From Candidatus Methanofastidiosia archaeon (GTDB lineage: Archaea > Methanobacteriota_B > Thermococci > Methanofastidiosales > Methanofastidiosaceae): a stretch of DNA of 6,651 nucleotides. The notes beneath the pieces were generated by a model. The model worked only from the letters and a program-made list of their open reading frames with translations, was not told the origin of the DNA and did not search any database. A program made the translations under genes and the position numbers. Where the stretch lies: contig PWMA01000069.1 in NCBI GenBank assembly GCA_003558335.1, positions 1 through 6,651 on the forward strand. The letters run 5' to 3'. This document shows positions 1 through 4,983 of the stretch, in pieces; the stretch's first letter is position 1; each line of letters begins with the position of its first letter.

Positions 1-11
1 TTATAAGAATA

Positions 12-36
12 GGTTATATAACATATCCTGATAACC
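12..36. repeat. Inverted repeat upstream of cdrS, possible operator
   Basis: GGTTAT at 12-17 is matched by ATAACC at 31-36, six-base perfect arms around a 13-base spacer. The inner GTTATATAAC at 13-22 is itself a perfect palindrome, and a related half-site, GATATAAC, occurs at 51-58 across the end of the TATA box. Ribbon-helix-helix proteins bind short repeated sites and often control their own operon, so this could be an autoregulatory site. The region is AT-rich and chance dyads are likely, so support is weak. Confidence 0.3.
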
Positions 37-75
37 GAAACTCTTATATAGATATAACTCCAAAGTATTATACAG
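37..75 (+). promoter_or_regulatory. Promoter of the cdrS-ftsZ2 unit
   Basis: An archaeal TATA box, TTATATA at 44-50, is preceded by an A-rich BRE-like stretch GAAACT at 37-42. Transcription would start about 25 bases downstream, near 72-75, leaving a leader of about 20 bases that holds the AGGAGG ribosome binding site at 81-86. A second TATA-like palindrome, GTTATATAAC at 13-22, lies further upstream and could serve a gene outside the window. The assignment rests on sequence likeness and spacing only. Confidence 0.55.
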
Positions 76-92
76 ATGCTAGGAGGACATTA

Positions 93-284
93 ATGAAACT
101 CATATCAGTACAAATACCTGAAGCATATATGAACGGATTAGACGAGTTGGTTAATTATGGTTATTTTCCTAATAAGAGTGAAGCCATAAGATCAGCAATC
201 AGGGACATGCTAAAAAACGAACTTGGTGGGTTTAGATCACTTAGAAATGAGGGCATATCTGAAAAAGTAAAGTATAATAGATAA
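93..284 (+). CDS. cdrS: CdrS-like ribbon-helix-helix transcriptional regulator
   Basis: A 63-residue protein with the whole ribbon-helix-helix fold: a short beta strand (about residues 2-8, KLISVQIP), helix 1 (about 9-22) and the helix-turn plus helix 2 around PNKSEAIRSAIRDML (26-40). Such proteins dimerise so that the strands form a DNA-contacting sheet. It lies 26 bases upstream of an FtsZ2-type ftsZ. In Haloferax a short protein of this kind, CdrS, is cotranscribed with ftsZ2 and regulates cell division; the PN(K/R)SEAIR core and the gene order match from memory. The start is fixed by a strong AGGAGG at 81-86 with six bases of spacing. The basic tail (SLRNEGISEKVKYNR) is likely flexible. 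Identification as an RHH protein is firm; orthology to CdrS is inferred mainly from context. Confidence 0.88.
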   Translation: MKLISVQIPEAYMNGLDELVNYGYFPNKSEAIRSAIRDMLKNELGGFRSLRNEGISEKVKYNR

Positions 285-299
285 ATAATTAAAATAATT

Positions 300-310
300 G
301 GGGGTTTTAT
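300..310 (+). promoter_or_regulatory. Ribosome binding site of ftsZ2
   Basis: A run of five G at 300-304, six bases before the ATG at 311, can pair with the CCUCC of the 16S 3' end through one G-U pair. There is no TATA box in the 26-base gap after the upstream gene, which argues for cotranscription. Confidence 0.5.
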
Positions 311-1462
311 ATGAAAGGCATCTTGGAAAATGCTTCAAGATTTACTCAAAATAATAACTTTGAAGAAACAGCAGTTGAATTAGAAGGTATCGGAAATGCT
401 AGAATAATATGTGTTGGCTGCGGCGGTGCAGGCAATAACACTGTAAATAGACTTTCAATGCTTGGAGGCGTCATGGGAGCTGAAACAATTGCTTTAAATA
501 CTGATAGGCAACATTTAGAAAATATCCAAGCCGACAAAAAATTTGTTATAGGCAAGGAGCTTACAAGAGGTCTTGGAGCTGGAGGAGATCCTAGCATGGG
601 CTGGGAAGCTGCTCAAGAGGATAGACATAAATTAAAAGAACTTTTTAAAGAAGCAAATTTAGTTTTCATTTCTGCAGGTATGGGGGGCGGAACAGGAACG
701 GGAAGTGCCCCAGTTGTTGCAGAAGTAGCTAAAGAATGTGGAGCTCTTGTCGTAGGAGTAGTTACCTTACCGTTTAGAATGGAAGGTTCTCACAGATTTG
801 AAAAGGGGATTCAAGGACTTGAAGCCTTTAGGAGATATGCAGACACTGTTATAACTTTGGATAATAATAAGTTACTTCAACTTGTTCCAAATATGCCAAT
901 TGATTATGCATTTAGCGTATCTGATGAGGTCCTAGCTGAAATGGTCAAGGGAATAACTGAAACCATAACACAACCAAGTCTTGTTAATCTGGATTATGCT
1001 GATGTAAGAACTATAATGCAAGACGGGGGAGTTGCAGTAATCGGTGTGGGTGAATCAAATACCAAAAATAGAGTTGAAGAGGCAGTTCATGAAGCAATGA
1101 CTTGCAAGCTATTAGATGTTGACTACAAACATGCAAAAGGCGCACTTGTTCATGTTTCAGGAGGCAGCAACATGACTTTGAATGAGGCAAACAGGGTTGG
1201 AGAAATTGTTAACTCAATTATGGATCCTGAAGCAAAGATAATATGGGGCGCTAGAGTTGATGAAGGTCTAAAAGATTCTATGAGAGTAATGCTCATCATG
1301 ACCGGAGTTAAATCACCTTTTATATCTGGCAGAGCTGCAGATGGAGATATAGAATTACAGCCATTTGAAAGAGACGCTAGAAGAAAAAGAGTGGGCGGCG
1401 GAGAAAGCTTTGGCCGAAGTATCGATTGGGCAAAATATGGAATAGACGATTTATTTAGTTAA
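311..1462 (+). CDS. ftsZ2: Cell division GTPase FtsZ, FtsZ2 type
   Basis: A 383-residue tubulin-fold GTPase that polymerises into the division ring at the inner membrane face. Visible elements: nucleotide-binding GGAGNN (38-43), NTD loop (63-65), the tubulin signature GGGTGTG (125-131), and the T7 synergy loop NLDYADVRTIM (226-236) with the two catalytic acids D228 and D231 that complete the active site of the neighbouring subunit. All GTPase residues are present. The stretch TITQPSLVNLDYAD, the 30-residue N-terminal extension and the adjacent cdrS-like gene point to the FtsZ2 clade rather than FtsZ1. In Haloferax FtsZ2 acts in constriction and binds SepF. After the core (to about 336) comes a short Arg/Gly-rich linker and an acidic-hydrophobic end, YGIDDLFS, a plausible partner-binding tail. 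Cotranscription with the upstream regulator is likely. Family call is certain, subclade call strong. Confidence 0.97.
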   Translation: MKGILENASRFTQNNNFEETAVELEGIGNARIICVGCGGAGNNTVNRLSMLGGVMGAETIALNTDRQHLENIQADKKFVIGKELTRGLGAGGDPSMGWEAAQEDRHKLKELFKEANLVFISAGMGGGTGTGSAPVVAEVAKECGALVVGVVTLPFRMEGSHRFEKGIQGLEAFRRYADTVITLDNNKLLQLVPNMPIDYAFSVSDEVLAEMVKGITETITQPSLVNLDYADVRTIMQDGGVAVIGVGESNTKNRVEEAVHEAMTCKLLDVDYKHAKGALVHVSGGSNMTLNEANRVGEIVNSIMDPEAKIIWGARVDEGLKDSMRVMLIMTGVKSPFISGRAADGDIELQPFERDARRKRVGGGESFGRSIDWAKYGIDDLFS

Positions 1463-1505
1463 AAATAATCGTTATTTTATTTATTAAATATAATATATTT
1501 TTCTT
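1462..1505 (+). terminator. Terminator region after ftsZ2
   Basis: AAAATAA at 1462-1468 pairs with TTATTTT at 1472-1478 around the loop TCG, a 7-base AT stem touching the stop codon. TTTTTCTT follows at 1498-1505. Archaeal termination depends mostly on U-rich tracts, so the T run is the more convincing part; the stem is weak. Confidence 0.45.
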
Positions 1506-1513
1506 AATCATAA

Positions 1514-1534
1514 TTTTAATTATTCTAATTAAAA
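1514..1534. terminator. Perfect 9-base hairpin between convergent genes
   Basis: TTTTAATTA at 1514-1522 is perfectly complementary to TAATTAAAA at 1526-1534, with a 3-base loop. It lies 3 bases past the stop codon of the minus-strand radical SAM gene and in the convergent gap after ftsZ2, so it could stop transcription from either side. The stem has only A-T pairs and is thermodynamically weak; a role in transcript ends is inferred from position. Confidence 0.45.
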
Positions 1535-1537
1535 CAG

Positions 1538-2647
1538 CTAAGGTATGATTTCTGGACCAAAATATTTTTCATACTCAAAATCTTTATAGCTAATTACTCC
1601 TTTTTCAATAAGTCCTGATATTTCAGAAATTTTATCTTGCAATTGAATTACTAAATGTTCAATTGTTTTACAAATTAATATATTTCCTTCCTCTGGCCAC
1701 AAACTTAAATAGTTCCAGTACAAACACCTTCCTCCGCATATATCCTTAATATTACAATTTTTACATCTATCTGCAAATTGAAAACTTTTTATTTTATTTG
1801 GATTAGAATTTAAATCCCCTATGATAAAATCTTCAATCCAAGACATAATCGGGCAGGATATTATTTTTCCGTCTGTACGTATCGCATATCCACTATGCCC
1901 TGCTCCACACCTTAGTATTGTTTTTTCCTGCTTTAGAAGGCTTTCAGTTATTCCAATAAAAGGATAAAGCTTCAATACTTTTTCATTTTGCTTCATAGTT
2001 TCGATCCATAACTCAATAAGCTTTGTTATTGATTTGTTATAGTTTTCTACAAAAATAGCTAATTTTTCTTTATCATAATCAAAGACATAAAATCCAGCAT
2101 CTATTTGCCAATGGATCGAAGAAAATCCACTTTCAATCAAATGTAAAACCTGCTCAAAAACATCAGAATATTCATTACTTAAAGTCATCCTTGCTATAAT
2201 TTCTCCAGAATAACCTCTGTTCCTTATTGTAGAAATGTTTTTTGTTACTAAGTTATAAGTTCCATTTCCTCTATTTGAGTCTGTTCTTTCTTTATTCCCA
2301 TCAATAGAAACTAATATTTTATCCATTCTATTCAAATAATTTGTTGGAATCTTATGCAAAAGTTTCCCATTTGTTTGGATTCTATATGGAACTTCAATAT
2401 TATCCATAATTTCTTTAATTTTATTTATTTCAAGTAGAGGCTCTCCTCCATAAAAAACAATAACGGGATTGCTATCTTTACTAATAAATTTTTTAAGATC
2501 CAAAATATTAATTTCACTAGTTTCAGGCGGAGATAGATCTACATTATAATTTTTTTTAATATTCGCTTCAAAATCATTCATTGACTTTTCATAGCAATAC
2601 TTACATTTAGAATTACATTTAGTTGTAAGTATAATATGATAATGCAT
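1538..2647 (-). CDS. Radical SAM/SPASM enzyme, putative peptide-modifying
   Basis: A 369-residue cytoplasmic iron-sulfur enzyme. The radical SAM cluster motif CNSKCKYC (C11, C15, C18) binds the [4Fe-4S] that cleaves S-adenosylmethionine, and GGEP (67-70) is the SAM amino-group motif. The C-terminal part carries a complete seven-cysteine SPASM pattern: C247, C265, then C295-x2-C298-x5-C304-x3-C308 and C326, enough for two auxiliary clusters. SPASM enzymes mostly modify ribosomally made peptides or act as anaerobic sulfatase maturases; the start MHYHIILT and overall size recall archaeal families annotated as putative peptide-modifying (AF0577-like), from memory. Chain length is normal for a SPASM protein. 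No ribosome binding site precedes the ATG, and a TATA-like AATTTAAA about 25 bases upstream suggests a leaderless mRNA. No precursor peptide or transporter gene is adjacent, so the substrate is unknown. Confidence 0.88.
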   Translation of the reverse strand: MHYHIILTTKCNSKCKYCYEKSMNDFEANIKKNYNVDLSPPETSEINILDLKKFISKDSNPVIVFYGGEPLLEINKIKEIMDNIEVPYRIQTNGKLLHKIPTNYLNRMDKILVSIDGNKERTDSNRGNGTYNLVTKNISTIRNRGYSGEIIARMTLSNEYSDVFEQVLHLIESGFSSIHWQIDAGFYVFDYDKEKLAIFVENYNKSITKLIELWIETMKQNEKVLKLYPFIGITESLLKQEKTILRCGAGHSGYAIRTDGKIISCPIMSWIEDFIIGDLNSNPNKIKSFQFADRCKNCNIKDICGGRCLYWNYLSLWPEEGNILICKTIEHLVIQLQDKISEISGLIEKGVISYKDFEYEKYFGPEIIP

Positions 2648-2666
2648 AGCTAAATCTTATAAAGTT

Positions 2667-2678
2667 GTTTTAAATTAG
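2667..2678 (-). promoter_or_regulatory. Possible promoter of the radical SAM gene
   Basis: Read on the minus strand, CTAATTTAAAAC centres about 25 bases before the ATG at 2647, the spacing expected of a TATA box serving a leaderless transcript. No GGTGAT-like site precedes the start codon. A second TATA-like CTTTATAAG at 2656-2664 is too close to the start to drive a transcript beginning at this codon. Confidence 0.35.
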
Positions 2679-2706
2679 TAATGTATCAGATTATTTAATA
2701 AAAATA

Positions 2707-2733
2707 AAGATTTTGAGTTAATCTTATATTAAA
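2707..2733 (+). promoter_or_regulatory. Promoter and dyad upstream of the flavocytochrome gene
   Basis: A TATA-like CTTATATTAAA at 2723-2733 would place the transcript start near 2752-2755, about 20 bases before the ATG at 2775. Overlapping its upstream edge is a perfect six-base inverted repeat, AAGATT at 2707-2712 and AATCTT at 2720-2725, with a 7-base spacer. A repressor bound there would block TBP/TFB. AATCTTATA (2720-2728) is also repeated directly at 2653-2661, on the side of the divergent gene. No regulator can be named. Confidence 0.4.
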
Positions 2734-2774
2734 GTGACTTTGAAAAAGCTATGGATATATACTAAAGTGAAAAT

Positions 2775-4139
2775 ATGGATAATAAAAAATATAAAAAAAA
2801 AATTGAGAAAATTTTGCCTTTTAGTTTTATGGACAAAATTAATCGGATCCAATTTGTTTATAAAAGTCTTAAAATTGTATTGATTGTTGGACTTATTACT
2901 TTTTTAATATGGTTTCCCCACATGGTAAGGAGTCATTTTGAAATATATCTATTCCTATCAAAAGCTTCAGCATTAATTGGTTTATGTTTACTATCTTTAA
3001 CTATAATTTTATCATTAAGAAATAATTTTGTAGAATCGTTTTTTGGTGGCTTAGATAAAGTTTACAAAGCCCATCATTTTGTAGGCATAATTGCGGCAAT
3101 AGTTATACTATTGCACCCTATTTTTTTGATAGTTAGGGCAATCCCTGATTGGGATTCCACTTTAGTTTATATTGTTCCTGGGATGAGTACTTCCATTACT
3201 TATGGAATCCTTTCCTTATATTTGATGCTTATACTTTTAGCATTTACGCTTATAATAAAGCTCCCTTACAAAATTTGGCACTTTACCCATCACTTTATGG
3301 GCGTAGTTCTTATACTGGCCACTTGGCATACATTGGCCTCAGCTAGGCATATAATAGAATTCCCTCTACTGGGAATATGGGTATTACTTTTTGCATCAAT
3401 TGGAATTATATCTTATTTTTATACATTGTTTTTATATCGGATAATTGGTCCCAAATTTAGAGCTAGTGTAGAATATGTAAAAATTAAAGGAGATATTACA
3501 GAAATTAAACTTAAAACAATTGATAAAAAAATTAAATTTCATCCAGGTCAATTTATATTTATTAAATTTCCAACCCTTGAAAATTCATTTGAAATGTTTC
3601 CATTTTCTATTTCAAGTTCAAATAGTGAAGACTTAATAAGAATTTCAGCCAAAATGTCTGGAGATTTTACTTCACACAAACTACCAAAAATTAATGCTGG
3701 AGATAAAATATACTTGTATGGACCATATGGAAAATTTGGCGAGAAGTATCTTTTTGAAAAAAAAGATATGATATGGATTGCAGGTGGCATAGGTGTAACT
3801 CCTTTTATTAGCATGTTAAAACATAAAAATTCATCCAAATACAATAAAATTAATTTTATATGGACTTGCAAAGATGAAAAGAGTGCAGTTTATGATAAAG
3901 AAATAAAGAATATTATAAAAGAAAATGACAATATAAACTATATTTTATGGCTATCAAAAGAAAGAGGAAGACTGTCAGCTAAGGCTATTATGGATCTTTG
4001 CCACCCTGGAGAAAAAATTAATGATAAATTAATTTTTTTATGCGGCCCTAATAAAATGATGATGGAACTTTCAGATCAATTTATAAAAATGGGAGCTAAA
4101 CCAAATAATATAATTTTTGAGGACTTTAATCTAATATAG
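2775..4139 (+). CDS. Membrane flavocytochrome of the ferric reductase/NADPH oxidase type
   Basis: A 454-residue two-part protein. Residues about 32-225 form roughly six membrane segments of a ferric reductase-like transmembrane domain; histidines H100/H101 and H114 (spacing 12-13) and H172/H173 and H185 (spacing 11-12) fit the four ligands of two b-type hemes. Residues about 228-325 form a FAD-binding barrel with HPGQF (256-260), FPFSIS (275-280) and GPYGKFG (316-322). Residues about 330-454 are the NAD(P)-binding domain with AGGIGVTPF (336-344), CGPNKMMME (423-431) and the terminal FEDF (448-451). The family moves electrons from cytoplasmic NAD(P)H through FAD and two hemes to an acceptor across the membrane such as Fe3+, O2 or a quinone; the acceptor here is unknown. 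A weak GTGA site (2767-2770) precedes the start. It is probably cotranscribed with the small membrane protein 7 bases downstream. No EF-hand or signal peptide is seen. Confidence 0.9.
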   Translation: MDNKKYKKKIEKILPFSFMDKINRIQFVYKSLKIVLIVGLITFLIWFPHMVRSHFEIYLFLSKASALIGLCLLSLTIILSLRNNFVESFFGGLDKVYKAHHFVGIIAAIVILLHPIFLIVRAIPDWDSTLVYIVPGMSTSITYGILSLYLMLILLAFTLIIKLPYKIWHFTHHFMGVVLILATWHTLASARHIIEFPLLGIWVLLFASIGIISYFYTLFLYRIIGPKFRASVEYVKIKGDITEIKLKTIDKKIKFHPGQFIFIKFPTLENSFEMFPFSISSSNSEDLIRISAKMSGDFTSHKLPKINAGDKIYLYGPYGKFGEKYLFEKKDMIWIAGGIGVTPFISMLKHKNSSKYNKINFIWTCKDEKSAVYDKEIKNIIKENDNINYILWLSKERGRLSAKAIMDLCHPGEKINDKLIFLCGPNKMMMELSDQFIKMGAKPNNIIFEDFNLI

Positions 4140-4146
4140 GGATATA

Positions 4147-4524
4147 ATGAATATTCTTATTCGAATAAAAGAAAAAACTAAAAAGCTTAAAACAGATATC
4201 TTTGCATTATATTTTGCCTATAAAGATCCAAGGGTCCCTTGGTATGCTAAAATACTTATTCTACTCCTCTTAGGATATTTAGTCAGTCCTATTGATCTTA
4301 TACCCGATTTTATACCAGTAATAGGCTATTTAGATGATCTATTAATTTTCTCACTTACAATATATATCTTAATCAGATTAATCCCTAAAGAAGTTTTTCA
4401 AGAATGTAAGGACAAAGCATCAAATGAGCCAATAAAAATAAAATCAAAATGGCCAATAACTTTTTTAATAATAGTAATTTGGATTGTAGTTTTCTATATT
4501 TTAATAAAATTCTTATTTTTCTAA
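4147..4524 (+). CDS. YkvA family (DUF1232) small membrane protein
   Basis: A 125-residue protein whose residues about 30-70 are a clear DUF1232/YkvA domain, with the family core YLVSPIDLIPDFIPVIGYLDD (44-64) centred on the SPIDLIPDFIP motif. Hydrophobic stretches lie at about 34-46 and 65-79, and a strong C-terminal membrane segment at about 102-125 ends the protein; the Lys-rich link (81-101) is probably cytoplasmic. The biochemical role of the family is unknown. The ATG comes 7 bases after the flavocytochrome stop codon, and its ribosome site AGGGA (4138-4142) overlaps that stop, which indicates coupled translation and a possible shared job in the membrane. The C-terminal anchor beyond the domain is an addition that not all family members have. 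Confidence 0.88.
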   Translation: MNILIRIKEKTKKLKTDIFALYFAYKDPRVPWYAKILILLLLGYLVSPIDLIPDFIPVIGYLDDLLIFSLTIYILIRLIPKEVFQECKDKASNEPIKIKSKWPITFLIIVIWIVVFYILIKFLFF

Positions 4525-4531
4525 AAAACAT

Positions 4532-4547
4532 AAATAAATCTTTATTT
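4532..4547. terminator. Hairpin between convergent genes
   Basis: AAATAAA at 4532-4538 pairs with TTTATTT at 4541-4547 across a 2-base gap (in practice six pairs with a 4-base loop). It sits in the 17-base gap between the DUF1232 stop and the HxlR-gene stop and overlaps the latter. A T-rich stretch on the plus strand at 4511-4520 lies upstream. Weak AT stem; a terminator role is inferred from position. Confidence 0.3.
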
Positions 4548-4907
4548 TAAAGCTAACTTGCACTGTTTACAAAGAGTGTATGCACATTCTGGCTTGTCAA
4601 ATTTCCATCTTAGGCCCCAGTCTTTTATCTCTTGAATTATATGAATAAAATCTTCACCGCTTTTGGTTAGAGAATATTGACATTTAATCGGAACTTTGGA
4701 ATCATCTACTCTTTTCTCTATAAGTTCTTGGTCTTCTAGCTCAGAAAGACGCAACGATAGAATTTTTGGTGTTATTCCATTTAGTCCTTTTTTCAACTCG
4801 TTAAATCTTTTTTCTTTAGCGTTTCCCCTAAATAACTCTAATAAGATTAGAAGGGACCATTTTTTTCCAACTATATTCAATGTTTCATAAACTGTACAAT
4901 TGTTCAT
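4542..4907 (-). CDS. HxlR-family winged-helix transcriptional regulator
   Basis: A 121-residue DNA-binding protein. The opening C4-x10-GKKWSLLILLEL (14-25) and RFNELKKGLNGITPKILSLRLSELEDQ (34-60, recognition helix region) followed by the wing with LIEKRV and YSLTKSGEDF (62-87) are the HxlR signature; members bind DNA as dimers. Cysteine at position 4 matches the N-terminal redox cysteine through which bacterial relatives such as YodB and HypR sense disulfide or electrophile stress. C76 and a C-terminal trio, C108-x4-C113-x2-C116, add further potential thiol or metal ligands. The gene is divergent to the ferredoxin-cupin pair, with only 76 bases between; a TATA box about 29 bases from the start codon and no ribosome site imply a leaderless or nearly leaderless mRNA. 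Control of the divergent operon and of itself is inferred from position and the dyads. Confidence 0.92.
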   Translation of the reverse strand: MNNCTVYETLNIVGKKWSLLILLELFRGNAKEKRFNELKKGLNGITPKILSLRLSELEDQELIEKRVDDSKVPIKCQYSLTKSGEDFIHIIQEIKDWGLRWKFDKPECAYTLCKQCKLALK

Positions 4908-4925
4908 AGTATCAAATAAGAAACT
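4908..4925. promoter_or_regulatory. Candidate HxlR operator, copy 1 (imperfect)
   Basis: AGTATCAAATAAGAAACT has imperfect dyad arms AGTATC and GAAACT. Apart from one extra base and one mismatch it repeats the site at 4958-4974 in the same orientation. It begins at the base next to the HxlR start codon and would cover that gene's transcription start. Confidence 0.45.
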
Positions 4926-4931
4926 TACTAG

Positions 4932-4939
4932 TTTATATA
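4932..4939. promoter_or_regulatory. Shared TATA box of the divergent HxlR and ferredoxin genes
   Basis: TTTATATA reads as a consensus archaeal TATA box on the plus strand and as TATATAAA on the minus strand. Measured about 26 bases from its centre, plus-strand transcripts would begin near 4962, giving a leader of about 22 bases with the GGTGAT site at 4975-4980; minus-strand transcripts would begin near 4910, almost at the HxlR ATG. No other good TATA box is present for the minus-strand gene, while TATTATATA near 4946-4954 is a less well spaced alternative for the plus strand. Confidence 0.5.
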
Positions 4940-4940
4940 G

Positions 4941-4955
4941 GTATCTATTATATAC
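4941..4955. promoter_or_regulatory. Candidate HxlR operator, copy 2
   Basis: GTAT at 4941-4944 and ATAC at 4952-4955 form a dyad with a 7-base spacer, immediately next to the shared TATA box. Its centre lies 18 bases from that of copy 3, not quite two helical turns. Confidence 0.4.
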
Positions 4956-4957
4956 TT

Positions 4958-4974
4958 AGTATAAATAAGATACT
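4958..4974. promoter_or_regulatory. Candidate HxlR operator, copy 3 (best dyad)
   Basis: AGTAT at 4958-4962 and ATACT at 4970-4974 are perfect five-base inverted arms with a 7-base spacer. The site covers the predicted transcription start of the ferredoxin gene and ends one base short of its GGTGAT ribosome site, a repressor position. Assignment to the HxlR protein rests on adjacency and on the dimeric binding typical of the family. Confidence 0.5.
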
Positions 4975-4983
4975 GGTGATAAG

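Noticed and set aside
346..597. Minus-strand open frame of 83 codons inside ftsZ2
   Set aside because: It is fully antisense to the well conserved FtsZ GTPase core, has a Pro/Ser-rich shadow-like composition and no family motif.
1459..1513. Minus-strand 18-codon frame downstream of the radical SAM gene as a precursor peptide
   Set aside because: It is a low-complexity Ile/Lys/Asn peptide from AT-rich DNA without a ribosome site, and it overlaps the terminator region.
3149..3346. Plus-strand frame of 65 codons inside the flavocytochrome gene
   Set aside because: It overlaps the heme-binding membrane domain in another frame, and its aromatic-rich sequence is what a shifted hydrophobic gene gives.
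3548..3871. Minus-strand frame of 107 codons in the flavocytochrome gene
   Set aside because: It is antisense to the FAD and NAD(P) motifs, with no recognisable domain or ribosome site.
4696..4890. Plus-strand frame of 64 codons opposite the HxlR gene
   Set aside because: It is a Ser/Phe-rich antisense shadow of the clear winged-helix gene.
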